From Halomarinibacterium sp041392205 (GTDB taxonomy: Bacteria; Bacteroidota; Bacteroidia; Flavobacteriales; Flavobacteriaceae), in NCBI GenBank assembly GCA_041392205.1, contig JAWKMO010000002.1, positions 310,001 through 374,000 of the forward strand: 64,000 bases of DNA. Reading direction: 5' to 3'. This document shows positions 25,312 to 34,105 of the stretch, in pieces; the first letter of the stretch is position 1; each line of letters starts with the position of its first letter. The translations under genes and the position numbers were made by a program. The notes beneath the pieces were generated by a model. That model was not told the origin of the DNA, searched no databases, and saw only the letters and a list, made by a program, of their open reading frames with translations.

Positions 25312-26083
25312 CGCTTTCCATTTTTTGGGTGAGCGTTATAAAATCCTGTACCGAAAGTTGTTCAGGTCTAAGCGCAAAGATAGCATCTTCTTTTAGTTTT
25401 TCGGAAAGGAGAAGTGTTTTTAAACTGTTGCGAAGTGTTTTTCTACGTTGCTGAAATGCCGTTTTTACAACTTTAAAGAAAAAAGCTTCGTTGCAGGGGA
25501 GTTCATATCCTTCTTTTCGGGTTAACCGAAGGACCCCACTATCTACTTTAGGGGGCGGAATAAAAACACCCGGTTTTACGGTAAAAAGATATTCGGCTTC
25601 ATAGAAAGCTTGTACCAATACCGAAAGGATGCCGTAGGTTTTACTTCCCTTTTTTTCACAAATACGTTGGGCGACTTCTTTTTGAAACATGCCAGTAAAT
25701 TCGGGAATACGATGCCGCCATTCCAGCATTTTAAAGACAATTTGAGACGAAATATTATAAGGGAAGTTTCCCGTAATGGCAAATTGCGAATCTTTAAAAA
25801 GGGTAGAAATATCGAATTTTAAAAAATCGGCTTCAAGGATAGTAAGATTAGGTTGCAAAAAATATTCTTTTAAATACGCAATGGATTCGGGGTCTAAATC
25901 CATCGCAATTACTTCTATAGGTTTTGTAATTAAATACTTAGTTAAGACACCCATTCCTGGGCCAATTTCAAGTACATCTTTGTAATTTTTTAGAGTAAGC
26001 GTATGTCCAATTTTTTCAGCAATATTTTCATCGTGAAGAAAATGTTGCCCTAGGTGTTTTTTAGCACGTACGGGTCTTTGCAT
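25280..26083 (-). CDS. rsmA: 16S rRNA dimethyladenosine transferase (RsmA/KsgA)
   Basis: It dimethylates two adjacent adenines in helix 45 of 16S rRNA during 30S assembly. It is 267 aa from the ATG at 26083; the TTG just upstream is less likely. KKHLGQHFLHD opens the protein. The SAM-binding motif is VLEIGPGMGVLT and the catalytic motif is NFPYNISS (NxPY). The 3' end overlaps mgtE by 32 bp, so the two genes are coupled. Confidence 0.96.
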   Translation of the reverse strand: MQRPVRAKKHLGQHFLHDENIAEKIGHTLTLKNYKDVLEIGPGMGVLTKYLITKPIEVIAMDLDPESIAYLKEYFLQPNLTILEADFLKFDISTLFKDSQFAITGNFPYNISSQIVFKMLEWRHRIPEFTGMFQKEVAQRICEKKGSKTYGILSVLVQAFYEAEYLFTVKPGVFIPPPKVDSGVLRLTRKEGYELPCNEAFFFKVVKTAFQQRRKTLRNSLKTLLLSEKLKEDAIFALRPEQLSVQDFITLTQKMESDGISTHSRIS

Positions 26084-26233
26084 CAACTAATCTTAAATTT
26101 AAATAAGTAAAGTAAATATACATTGATTATTCTTAAAAATTACGGAAATAGAATTTTTGAAGGATACCATTGTGTATGTAAACGTTAGGGAAAATTTAAT
26201 ATAAGCTGTTATATTTTAAAAAACTAGAAAGAG

Positions 26234-26303
26234 TACAATTGAAAACACCTACTATTTACTGAATAATAAACATTTAAATATTCCAGTATATTTTTCAATT
26301 GTA
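26234..26303. repeat. 12-bp perfect inverted repeat upstream of the CAP lipoprotein gene
   Basis: TACAATTGAAAA (26234-26245) and TTTTCAATTGTA (26292-26303) are exact reverse complements, 46 bp apart. The right arm ends 18 bp before the ATG at 26322. It could be an operator pair or an mRNA hairpin. The rest of the 238-bp gap from rsmA shows nothing else I can name. Confidence 0.5.
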
Positions 26304-26321
26304 TGCCCTAAACCTACCGTT

Positions 26322-26837
26322 ATGAAAAAATCTTTAAAATGCACACTACTTTTCGTGCCTCTTACAATTATTATGATGTCTTGTTCTATAGATACAAGTT
26401 TAAATGAAATGAAAGAGGATTATCATCCTTCAATTGACCTAAGTCTTTCACAACAAACTGATTGGCCCATGGCAATAGAAATTTTAAATCTCATAAATAA
26501 TTATAGACTATCCATAGGGTTATCTAAAATTAAAGTGGATTATCAACTTGCATCAGCTTATGCCGTTTCCCACACTAAATATATGATTGAAAAAAATGAA
26601 TTAAATCATGACAATTTTCAAATTCGTTCCAAAGGGATGATAAATTCAGGAGCATTATTAGTTTCAGAGAATGTAGCATTTGGCTATAATAATCCCGAAA
26701 GTGTTGTGAATGCTTGGATTAATAGTCCTTCTCACAAGAGTGTGATTGAAGGAAATTATACCCATTCGGGATTTGGTATTTTAAAAGATACAAATGGGAA
26801 GTATTATTTTACGCAACTTTTTTATAAAATGGAGTAA
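26322..26837 (+). CDS. CAP-domain (SCP/PR1-like) lipoprotein
   Basis: It is 171 aa. A lipoprotein signal ends in MMSC (Cys21). The rest is a single CAP domain: INNYRLSIGLSKIKVDYQLA, then the histidines in SHTKYMIEKNELNHDNF, and SENVAFGYNNPESVVNAWIN followed by SPSHKSVIEGNYTHSGFG. Bacterial CAP proteins are extracytoplasmic with largely unknown roles. It is monocistronic, and its TAA abuts the stop of the convergent DUF4286 gene with no bases between. Confidence 0.9.
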   Translation: MKKSLKCTLLFVPLTIIMMSCSIDTSLNEMKEDYHPSIDLSLSQQTDWPMAIEILNLINNYRLSIGLSKIKVDYQLASAYAVSHTKYMIEKNELNHDNFQIRSKGMINSGALLVSENVAFGYNNPESVVNAWINSPSHKSVIEGNYTHSGFGILKDTNGKYYFTQLFYKME

Positions 26838-27146
26838 TTATTGTTCGCTTATAACCTCCAATTCGGTTCTAAAAGCAATATATTTTCCTTCAAAAGGGTT
26901 GCTTTGCGCCCGAAGGGTTTGGGCATCTTCTTCATAATATTTTTGAAGGGTTTCTTTGCTATCGGTACGGTATTGAATGGAATACGTAATACCCCCCGTT
27001 TCCTCTTCAACTTGCACCCGTGTCATCAACGCTTTATAAAACTTTCCCGTAGCTAACATCGCAGGGATGTGCTCTTTTTTCATCCAGCTTAGCCACTTGT
27101 CATGAACACTTTCTTCAATATTTATGGTGACATTGTATATATACAT
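26838..27146 (-). CDS. DUF4286 family protein
   Basis: It is 102 aa. It starts with YIYNVTINIEESVHDKWLSW and KEHIPAMLATGKF, typical of this small ferredoxin-like-fold family found in Bacteroidota. The function is unknown. It lies downstream of the TPR gene by 43 bp on the same strand and ends flush against the CAP lipoprotein gene. Confidence 0.87.
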   Translation of the reverse strand: MYIYNVTINIEESVHDKWLSWMKKEHIPAMLATGKFYKALMTRVQVEEETGGITYSIQYRTDSKETLQKYYEEDAQTLRAQSNPFEGKYIAFRTELEVISEQ

Positions 27147-27189
27147 TATAGTAAAATATTAAATTTCAGCAACCCACACCCAGCGCTCC

Positions 27190-28971
27190 TTAATTTAGTT
27201 CATCCCCTCTTAGCATTCGAAAGCGTTTTCTGGCTTCTACAAAATAAATACTGTCTTGATAATTAAAAATAATTTGCTCGTAGAGTTGTTTTGCTTTTTC
27301 GGGTTGATCTAGCAGGGTTTCGTAAAGTTTTGCCAATTTAAAATGGGCGTCGTCTGCGAGAATATCTTCCTTGTAAAGCTCAATTAATTTTGCATATTGA
27401 GTTTCGGCATTTTCAAACTGATTTAATTTTTCATACACCATCCCCATTTTTAGCAAGGCTTCGTCTTCAATTTTTTCGCCTTTGTGATGGGTTAAAATTT
27501 CCTTTAAGATTTCTATGGATTCTAAATCTTTATTCTGAAAACTGCGTAAATCGGCAGTGGCAAATTTCTTTAAGGCAGTTTGTGTGGAATCTTCCAAGGA
27601 GTTTTCCCGAATCATTAAACTAAGCTGCATGGCATCATTGGCAATAAGTTGTGAGGCCGATTTTTTGAGTACATCCAATTGTACTTGCGCCCATTCAAAA
27701 TCGCCTTTAAAATAGCTGGTTCTTGCTACTTTAAAACGTGCCTCTTGTGCCAAAACATCGTTTTGTACTTTGTTTTGTACTTGGGAATAGTAGATAAGGG
27801 CTTCGTTAAATTTTTCATCAAAAACAAGAATGTCTGCCAATTTTAATTTTACTCGGGCTTCTTGGTAAACCGATAGTGTTTTTTTGGAAAGTTTTTTTAG
27901 ATTTTGAATGGCCTCTTCTTTTTTTCCATACCGAAAGGCCAAAAAGTCGTTATAGTCTAGTTGAAGCAAATAGGTTTCTTTGTCATCCCCAAAATCTTGA
28001 ATTAAGGTTTGGTATTGTTCATCAATTTTGGAATAGTCTTTTTCTTGCGCTAATTCTAATTCAACCAACATTAATTGCTGATATGCTTCTAGTTTTAATC
28101 TTGGGTTATAGGCTTTTTCAATAATAAAAAGGATAATTTCTTGTGCATCGGTATAGCTTTTTTCGTCTAGGGCAATACGACTTAAATCGAGTAATCCAGT
28201 AAGGTCTTCTTCGCGACGGTTGTAAATAGCTTTTTCTTGAACAAAGGCTTTTTTAAAATCTTTTTGCTGAATAAACAACCAACTCAACAATTCATTATAC
28301 AATACATCGGGATCTTGTTGTAGTTTTTTCAATAAACTTTTTCGAAGCATTTGGTTGGCTTCATTTAGAGGATCTTCGGTAATGTAGAGGCTAAAATTAC
28401 GTTTTATGGTTCCGTTGTAGGAAGGGTTTATTTTTATAAGTTCTATATAGGTCTCAAACATTTTTTCAAGCTTCCCTTGCTCTCCATAAATTCTCCCCAA
28501 TTGTGCATAATACTCGCGGCTAGAGTCTAACTGCATGGCCGTTTCATAAACGATTACGGCTTCCTCCAGTAAATTATAATCTGAAAAAACCTGCCCAACA
28601 ATATAGGCAAAGGGCGGATTTTCCTTTATGTAATCTATAGCGTGTTGATACTGTATCTTTGCAATACTATCTTTGTTTTGAAGGGCATAATTATAGCCTA
28701 ATTCTACATAAAACTGGGGTTGAGTTCTTTTCGCAAAAGCATATTCTTTTAGTAAATTTTCGGCTTCGGTAAACTGTTCAAGTTGTTGGTGGGTTTTTGC
28801 CAAAGCCACAACATAGTTGGTATTTCCTTTATGTTGTGCTACTAATCTTTTGTAAAGGACCAAAGCTTTCTCGTATTCACCTTGTTCAAAATAGTTTTTG
28901 GCTAAAAGGTCGTTTTGGGCTTTTAACCCAAAACTAATTAATAAAAGAAAGGCAAATAAAAAATACCGCAT
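27190..28971 (-). CDS. Periplasmic tetratricopeptide-repeat protein
   Basis: It is 593 aa. A Sec signal peptide spans about residues 1-18 (ends GLKAQ). The body is a long array of TPR-like helix pairs (LAKNYFEQGEYEKALVLYKR near the start; LLKMGMVYEKLNQFENAETQ and AKLYETLLDQPEKAKQLYEQ near the end). It is probably a periplasmic or membrane-associated scaffold or cell-envelope factor; no partner can be named from context. Confidence 0.9.
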   Translation of the reverse strand: MRYFLFAFLLLISFGLKAQNDLLAKNYFEQGEYEKALVLYKRLVAQHKGNTNYVVALAKTHQQLEQFTEAENLLKEYAFAKRTQPQFYVELGYNYALQNKDSIAKIQYQHAIDYIKENPPFAYIVGQVFSDYNLLEEAVIVYETAMQLDSSREYYAQLGRIYGEQGKLEKMFETYIELIKINPSYNGTIKRNFSLYITEDPLNEANQMLRKSLLKKLQQDPDVLYNELLSWLFIQQKDFKKAFVQEKAIYNRREEDLTGLLDLSRIALDEKSYTDAQEIILFIIEKAYNPRLKLEAYQQLMLVELELAQEKDYSKIDEQYQTLIQDFGDDKETYLLQLDYNDFLAFRYGKKEEAIQNLKKLSKKTLSVYQEARVKLKLADILVFDEKFNEALIYYSQVQNKVQNDVLAQEARFKVARTSYFKGDFEWAQVQLDVLKKSASQLIANDAMQLSLMIRENSLEDSTQTALKKFATADLRSFQNKDLESIEILKEILTHHKGEKIEDEALLKMGMVYEKLNQFENAETQYAKLIELYKEDILADDAHFKLAKLYETLLDQPEKAKQLYEQIIFNYQDSIYFVEARKRFRMLRGDELN

Positions 28972-28975
28972 GGGG

Positions 28976-28983
28976 TAAAGATA
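28976..28983 (-). promoter_or_regulatory. -7 element of the TPR gene, implying a leaderless mRNA
   Basis: The minus strand reads TATCTTTA followed by CCCC and then the ATG at 28971. The start site should fall on or next to the start codon. Confidence 0.45.
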
Positions 28984-29053
28984 CCAATTTGTTGTCTTAA
29001 AAAAATAACAAAGTTTGTGCCTTGATGGTATTTTTGAAAAAGTGTTTTAAATT

Positions 29054-30325
29054 TTAATCAATCCTTTCAAACCCACAATACGGCACCAATACTTCAGGAA
29101 CTTTAATTCCATTAGGGGTTTGATAATTCTCTAAGATTCCCGCTAAAACACGGGGTAAAGCTAAGGCACTTCCGTTAAGGGTGTGGGCCAATTTGTTTTT
29201 TCCATCCACATCCTTAAAACGAAGTTTTAGTCTATTGGCTTGAAAGGTTTCAAAATTGGATACCGAAGAAATCTCCAGCCATCGGTCCTGCGCTGTAGAA
29301 AACACTTCAAAATCGTAGGTTAAGGCAGAGGTAAAGCCTAAATCACCCCCACACAATCGTAAGATTCTATAAGGTAATTTTAAATCTCTCAAAATTCCTT
29401 TTACGTGTTCTACCATTCCATCAAGAGCAGCGTAACTGTTATCCGGATGTTCAATACGCACAATTTCTACTTTGTCAAATTGGTGCAACCGATTCAATCC
29501 GCGTACATGGGCCCCATAGCTACCGGCCTCTCTTCTAAAACAAGGGGTGTATCCGGTACAAGTAATAGGCAACTGATTGTGAGCTAACAAATCGTCTCTG
29601 AAAAGATTGGTTACGGGAACTTCGGCAGTGGGGATAAGATACAAATTATCTATGCCCACATGGTACATTTGCCCTTCTTTATCGGGTAATTGCCCCGTTC
29701 CATAGCCTGAAGCTTCATTTACTAAATGGGGTACTTGGTATTCGGTATAACCAGCCGCAGTATTTTTATCGAGAAAATAGGTAATTAATGCGCGTTGTAA
29801 ACGAGCTCCTTTGCCTTTGTAAACAGGAAATCCGGCACCAGTAATTTTCACCCCTAATTCAAAATCAATTAAGTCGTATTTTTTTGCCAATTCCCAATGA
29901 GGCAGGGCTTCACTTGTTAATACAGGAATATCACCTTCTTTAAAAACTTCTTCGTTATCATTTTCATCGGTTCCTGCAGGCACCAGCTCATTAGGAATAT
30001 TCGGGATAGTATATAACAATTGTTGTAGCTTTTCGGAGGCTTCATTTAATTGATCTTGTAAGCTTTTAGATTGTTCTTTTAGCTGTGTGGTTTGTTCTTT
30101 TAATTCATTTGCTTTTTGAGCCTCTCCTTTTTGAAACAACCCTCCAATTTCTTTTGATAGATTATTGGATTGCGAAAGCACATCGTCTAATTGCGCTTGT
30201 GTATTACGACGGGTTTCATCTACTTGCAAAACTTCTTCAAGAAGGGTTTTTGCGTTAATACCTCTTTTGGCAAGTGCATTTATATAGGCTTCTTTGTTTT
30301 CGCGAATGTTAGTTACCTGTAACAT
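29054..30325 (-). CDS. serS: Seryl-tRNA synthetase
   Basis: It charges tRNA-Ser with serine. It is 423 aa, normal length. The N-terminal coiled-coil arm (about 30-105: VLSQSNNLSKEIGGLFQK and repeated glutamine-rich heptads) is followed by the class II core, with motif 2 at CFRREAGSYG near 260 and motif 3 at NGSALALPRVLAGILEN near 380. Monocistronic with its own promoter. Confidence 0.97.
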   Translation of the reverse strand: MLQVTNIRENKEAYINALAKRGINAKTLLEEVLQVDETRRNTQAQLDDVLSQSNNLSKEIGGLFQKGEAQKANELKEQTTQLKEQSKSLQDQLNEASEKLQQLLYTIPNIPNELVPAGTDENDNEEVFKEGDIPVLTSEALPHWELAKKYDLIDFELGVKITGAGFPVYKGKGARLQRALITYFLDKNTAAGYTEYQVPHLVNEASGYGTGQLPDKEGQMYHVGIDNLYLIPTAEVPVTNLFRDDLLAHNQLPITCTGYTPCFRREAGSYGAHVRGLNRLHQFDKVEIVRIEHPDNSYAALDGMVEHVKGILRDLKLPYRILRLCGGDLGFTSALTYDFEVFSTAQDRWLEISSVSNFETFQANRLKLRFKDVDGKNKLAHTLNGSALALPRVLAGILENYQTPNGIKVPEVLVPYCGFERID

Positions 30326-30347
30326 AGTCCTTAGAAATTTAAGACGG

Positions 30348-30355
30348 CAAAGTTA
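30348..30355 (-). promoter_or_regulatory. serS -7 element
   Basis: The minus strand reads TAACTTTG, an exact TAnnTTTG match, 22 bp before the serS ATG. Confidence 0.55.
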
Positions 30356-30392
30356 GGGAAAAAGGAAGGTTTAAAGAATGTAATTTTAGCGA

Positions 30393-31721
30393 TTATTCTT
30401 TTTCTAAGTAGTTTTCTGGCGAAGGCAAAATCCAATCATGGTGTTTAAAAGGATTCCATTTTTGGACAGCAATATCAATGTTAGGGTCAATAAAAGTGTG
30501 GTATTTCCCACTGTTAATTTTCACTTTACAGGTAACATAAACTGCTACATCGTTTCCTTTTTCGGCTTCTATTTTTTTAATGCGTTGTGCCATTTGCCAA
30601 ATAAAATCGGGTTTGTTTCTAACGCTCTTTATTTGGTCGCTACTTAATAGCGGTAAATAGGGGTAGTTATCTCGCTGGCAAGTGGTTTTGTTTTCGGCCC
30701 AAAAAAGCAGTTGTCCACTTCGGCTTCGTAACATCATGCGCCAACTTAAACGATGCCCTTCTTCGGTCCATAGGACATCATCTTTAAAAAACCAATGGCG
30801 CAATGGTAAGCCTAGTTGAAATAAAAAATAAATAGTGAAAAGGGTTATTCCGAGGGGTTTAAACTTGGGGTAAGAAATTTCAAGAGCAGTATAAACAGGA
30901 CGTTTTAATTTGAAACGTTTTATAAGTGTTTCCGAAGAAAAAAAGAAAAACGCAAAGGCGATGCTCATATATGGGAAAATCCCCACTTGAAAGACAATAG
31001 AATTAAACAAATGGAAAAAAAGCGAAAGACCAAAGGCGATGACTCTGGTGCGCTTCCAAAGAAAAAGGGGTACTATTAATAAATCGAATAAGATCCCCAC
31101 ATAAGCAATACTATAGTGTACCCATTCTAGCTGGAGCCATTCCCCTATAAGCCAATAGTCTTTCTTCCCTTTCATAAACATAGCTGGGACCGACCCATCC
31201 ATCCATTGTGGATACATTTTTGCAATAGAAGCGTAGGTAAAAACAATCCCAATTTGAGCAATAAAAACAACCGATACCCATTGTGGCATACTAAATTTTT
31301 TAAAGTTGGGAATATATTTTGCATCTAATGATAAGTATCTATTAGCAGGGAAAAAGACCATGATCCAGCACAACAACATCATTAAATAATAGTGATTATT
31401 ATAGGAACTTTTTTGCATTAAATAAACACAAGTCCACATAAGCGCATAAGCTGCCATGGCCCATCGATAGCGATAGCCTAACATTACGAGAATCCCAAAA
31501 CAGCCCATAAGTAGGAAATAGAAATACATTCCATTGCCGGGAAGGGGTTGTAAAAAATCGAACCCTATAAAGTTGAAGGTAAATTGAGGTTCTACAAGGG
31601 TTTTTCGTACCCAGCCTGTTGCGATGGCTCCAAAGGCTTCTATGCTAATAAGAAGGCCAAAGGCTATGCGCCATAACGAAAGTCCTGTGTTATCGACTCT
31701 TTTGAATAAAAAATTATTCAT
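30393..31721 (-). CDS. HTTM-domain membrane protein, vitamin K-dependent gamma-carboxylase homolog
   Basis: It is 442 aa. About seven transmembrane helices fill residues 12-300 in the HTTM (horizontally transferred transmembrane) layout, with family landmarks RIAFGLLISIEAFGAIATGW at the start, YNNHYYLMMLLCWIMVF and YASIAKMYPQWMDG in the middle, and LSLFFHLFNSIVFQVGIFPY. The C-terminal 110 residues are soluble. The domain is shared with animal vitamin K-dependent gamma-glutamyl carboxylase; bacterial members have unknown substrates and not all keep the activity. Its start overlaps the ribF stop by 8 bp, so it is translated from the pth-ribF transcript. Confidence 0.86.
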   Translation of the reverse strand: MNNFLFKRVDNTGLSLWRIAFGLLISIEAFGAIATGWVRKTLVEPQFTFNFIGFDFLQPLPGNGMYFYFLLMGCFGILVMLGYRYRWAMAAYALMWTCVYLMQKSSYNNHYYLMMLLCWIMVFFPANRYLSLDAKYIPNFKKFSMPQWVSVVFIAQIGIVFTYASIAKMYPQWMDGSVPAMFMKGKKDYWLIGEWLQLEWVHYSIAYVGILFDLLIVPLFLWKRTRVIAFGLSLFFHLFNSIVFQVGIFPYMSIAFAFFFFSSETLIKRFKLKRPVYTALEISYPKFKPLGITLFTIYFLFQLGLPLRHWFFKDDVLWTEEGHRLSWRMMLRSRSGQLLFWAENKTTCQRDNYPYLPLLSSDQIKSVRNKPDFIWQMAQRIKKIEAEKGNDVAVYVTCKVKINSGKYHTFIDPNIDIAVQKWNPFKHHDWILPSPENYLEKE

Positions 31722-32646
31722 AATTTTTTATGAATTGTCTCGCAAAGCGTTCATCTTTTTGAATGGCTTCTTTTAACTCGTTTACCGAACTGAAAGTAAT
31801 TTCTTCACGGATTTGTTTGCTAAATTTGAGGGTTACTTCCTTGCCATATAGATCGTTTTCGAAATCCAAAAAATAGGTCTCAATGGTGGTATCTGTTCCG
31901 CCCACAGTAGGATTGGTGCCAATGCTTGTGAGACCAAAATAATTTTTTCCATCGATTTGTGATGTTACTATATACACCCCGTTTTTAGGAATCAATTTAG
32001 AGGGCTCATCTATTTTAAGATTGGCAGTGGGGTACCCAAGTGATTTTCCTATTTGTTTTCCTTTCACAACAGTGCCATGAAGCATATACGAATAGCCTAA
32101 AAAATTATTAGCGGTGGTAATATCACCTTCTTCGAGGGCTTTTCTAATTTTGGTAGAGCTTATGGCAACGGCATCAAGTTCTTGTGCCGAAATTTCTTCT
32201 ACTGTAAAATGATAGGTTTGTCCGTATTCCCGCAAACTTTCAATATTAGCAGTTCGATTTCTCCCAAATCGGTGATCATATCCAATAATAATTTTTTTTG
32301 CTTTTAGGGCATTTACCAAAATATCCCGAACATACTCTACTGCAGTAAGTCTTGAAAACTCTTGGGTAAAAGGATGTATTACCAAATGGTTTAAGCCTTG
32401 CGCTTTTAAAAGGGCTTTTTTTTCTGTAAGTGTATTGAGTAATTTTATACCTACGTCTTTTTGAAGTACACTTCTTGGGTGTGGGTAAAAAGTAAGTAGC
32501 ACACTATCGAGTTGGTTTTTTTTAGCGGTTTCTACCAGGCGTTTTATAATAGCTTTATGACCCAAATGGACCCCATCGAAGGTGCCTATGGTTACGACGG
32601 TTCCTTTTTCGTTTTTAAAAGCAGATGCAGAAGTGTGCTCCTTCAA
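31714..32646 (-). CDS. ribF: Bifunctional riboflavin kinase / FAD synthetase
   Basis: It makes FMN and then FAD from riboflavin. It is 310 aa. The FAD-synthetase half holds GTFDGVHLGHKA near residue 18 and SSTKIRKALEEGDI near 160. The riboflavin-kinase half holds GYPTANL near 205 and GTNPTVGGTDTTIE near 245. The start is a TTG at 32646, two bases after the pth stop; no ATG occurs before the essential nucleotide-binding motif, so a TTG start is needed. Confidence 0.95.
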   Translation of the reverse strand: MKEHTSASAFKNEKGTVVTIGTFDGVHLGHKAIIKRLVETAKKNQLDSVLLTFYPHPRSVLQKDVGIKLLNTLTEKKALLKAQGLNHLVIHPFTQEFSRLTAVEYVRDILVNALKAKKIIIGYDHRFGRNRTANIESLREYGQTYHFTVEEISAQELDAVAISSTKIRKALEEGDITTANNFLGYSYMLHGTVVKGKQIGKSLGYPTANLKIDEPSKLIPKNGVYIVTSQIDGKNYFGLTSIGTNPTVGGTDTTIETYFLDFENDLYGKEVTLKFSKQIREEITFSSVNELKEAIQKDERFARQFIKNYE

Positions 32647-32648
32647 GA

Positions 32649-33281
32649 TTATTTTCCGTTAAATGTGTTCATCGTATTAGTAATGCCTGCAAGACCAAAG
32701 GATTCTATAATTTGGCTTGCCATGTCAAGACGTTCAGGAAGTTTTTCGGCTTCTGTTTCGTCCCATTCCCCTAGCACATAATCTACTTGCTTTCCTTTTG
32801 AAAATGCATCGCTTATACCAAATCGAAATCTATTATAATGGATGGTTTGAAGGGTGTTTTGTATGTCTTTTAAGCCGTTGTGACCACCGTCGCTCCCTTT
32901 GGTTTTTATTCTAAGTGTGCCAAAGGGCAAGTTTAAATCGTCGGTAATCACTAAAAGATTTTCCAAGGGTATATTCTCTTTCTCCAACCAATATTGAACG
33001 GCTTTTCCACTCAAATTCATATACGTGCTAGGTTTTAAAAGTAAAAAGCTTCTTCCTTTTTTCTTATAAATAGTTACCTCCCCAAGTTTTGCCGTTTCCC
33101 AAGGCAGCCCATTTTGTGAAGCCAAAAAGTCAACCACTTTAAAACCAATGTTATGGCGTGTATTTTCATATTTGGGACCAATGTTTCCCAATCCAACTAT
33201 CAAGAATTTTTTCATGGGGTCACCTTCTGTGTCGTTTTTTTCTTTTTTTGGAGTGAATAATCTTCTGAAAAACCGAATCAT
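32649..33281 (-). CDS. pth: Peptidyl-tRNA hydrolase
   Basis: It releases tRNA from peptidyl-tRNA that drops off the ribosome. It is 210 aa. The enzyme proper begins at M23 (MKKFLIVGLGNIG); the first 22 residues are a basic amphipathic extension (MIRFFRRLFTPKKEK) that I recall in other flavobacterial Pth proteins, so I keep the ATG at 33281. The catalytic His is H43 in NTRHNIGF, and the GSDGGHNGL loop is present. It is followed by ribF and the HTTM gene in a tight operon. Confidence 0.95.
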   Translation of the reverse strand: MIRFFRRLFTPKKEKNDTEGDPMKKFLIVGLGNIGPKYENTRHNIGFKVVDFLASQNGLPWETAKLGEVTIYKKKGRSFLLLKPSTYMNLSGKAVQYWLEKENIPLENLLVITDDLNLPFGTLRIKTKGSDGGHNGLKDIQNTLQTIHYNRFRFGISDAFSKGKQVDYVLGEWDETEAEKLPERLDMASQIIESFGLAGITNTMNTFNGK

Positions 33282-33308
33282 TTTTCATTTAGTTTTGGTA
33301 AAAATAAA

Positions 33309-33337
33309 AAAAGCATCCCATTTAATAGGATGCTTTT
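33309..33337 (-). terminator. Intrinsic terminator of rplY
   Basis: On the minus strand AAAAGCATCC and GGATGCTTTT form a 10-bp stem with a 9-base loop and then a T-run. It separates rplY from the pth-ribF-HTTM operon. Confidence 0.9.
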
Positions 33338-33360
33338 AAGGATTCTTATAAAAGGAAAAA

Positions 33361-33993
33361 TTATTCTTCAGCAGGTGTTGCTTCTGCAGCAACTTCTTCG
33401 GCTTCGTCACCTTCTGCGGCATCATCTTCGTCTACCACATCTACAGCAGTTCTTGAAGTTCTTACTTGACAAATTACGGTATTTTCGCCATGCATAATCT
33501 TGAAGTTCTCTTGAGCAATGGCTCCAATATACATTTTGTGTCCTATACGCATCTCGGTAATATCTGCCTCAATAAAATCGGGAAGATCCTTTGGCAATGC
33601 TTTTACTCGAAGTTTGCGGTTTACAATACGCAACACCCCACCGTTTCTAACCCCACGGGAATTACCTACAATACGAACAGGGATGTCCATAGTTACTTCT
33701 TTGTCATCAAAAATTTGATAAAAGTCTATGTGAAGAATTTTATCGGTTACTGGGTGAAACTGTATGTCTTGAAGAATACACTCTACTTTTGAACCGTTTT
33801 CTAATGCCACTACAACCGTGTGTACATCTGGAGTGTACACCAAGTCTTTAAATGCAATTTCATCTGCTGAAAAGTGTTTTGGTGTTTCTCCTCCGTAAAT
33901 TACGCAGGGAACCTTTCCAGCATTACGTAAGGCTTTGGTAGCTACCTTGCCCACGCTTTCTCTTTCGAGTCCTTTAATTGTAATAGATTTCAT
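33361..33993 (-). CDS. rplY: 50S ribosomal protein L25 / general stress protein Ctc
   Basis: It binds 5S rRNA. It is 210 aa, the long Ctc (TL5) type: the L25 5S-binding domain (residues 1-95, VGKVATKALRNAGKVPCVIY) plus a second beta domain, and a very acidic tail rich in E, A and D (about 180-210). Monocistronic with its own promoter and terminator; prs follows upstream on the same strand. Confidence 0.95.
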   Translation of the reverse strand: MKSITIKGLERESVGKVATKALRNAGKVPCVIYGGETPKHFSADEIAFKDLVYTPDVHTVVVALENGSKVECILQDIQFHPVTDKILHIDFYQIFDDKEVTMDIPVRIVGNSRGVRNGGVLRIVNRKLRVKALPKDLPDFIEADITEMRIGHKMYIGAIAQENFKIMHGENTVICQVRTSRTAVDVVDEDDAAEGDEAEEVAAEATPAEE

Positions 33994-34045
33994 TTTGTTT
34001 TTTATAAAGATTAAATAATGACTTACCCTATTGGTAAAGCGGGTG

Positions 34046-34053
34046 CAAAGGTA
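34046..34053 (-). promoter_or_regulatory. rplY -7 element
   Basis: The minus strand reads TACCTTTG, an exact TAnnTTTG match, 52 bp before the ATG. The leader contains TTACC and GGTAA arms that could pair. Confidence 0.55.
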
Positions 34054-34105
34054 AATTTTTTTCTGAAAAAAGCTACTGAAAATAAAGTTTTTTGAATTGA
34101 GCCAC

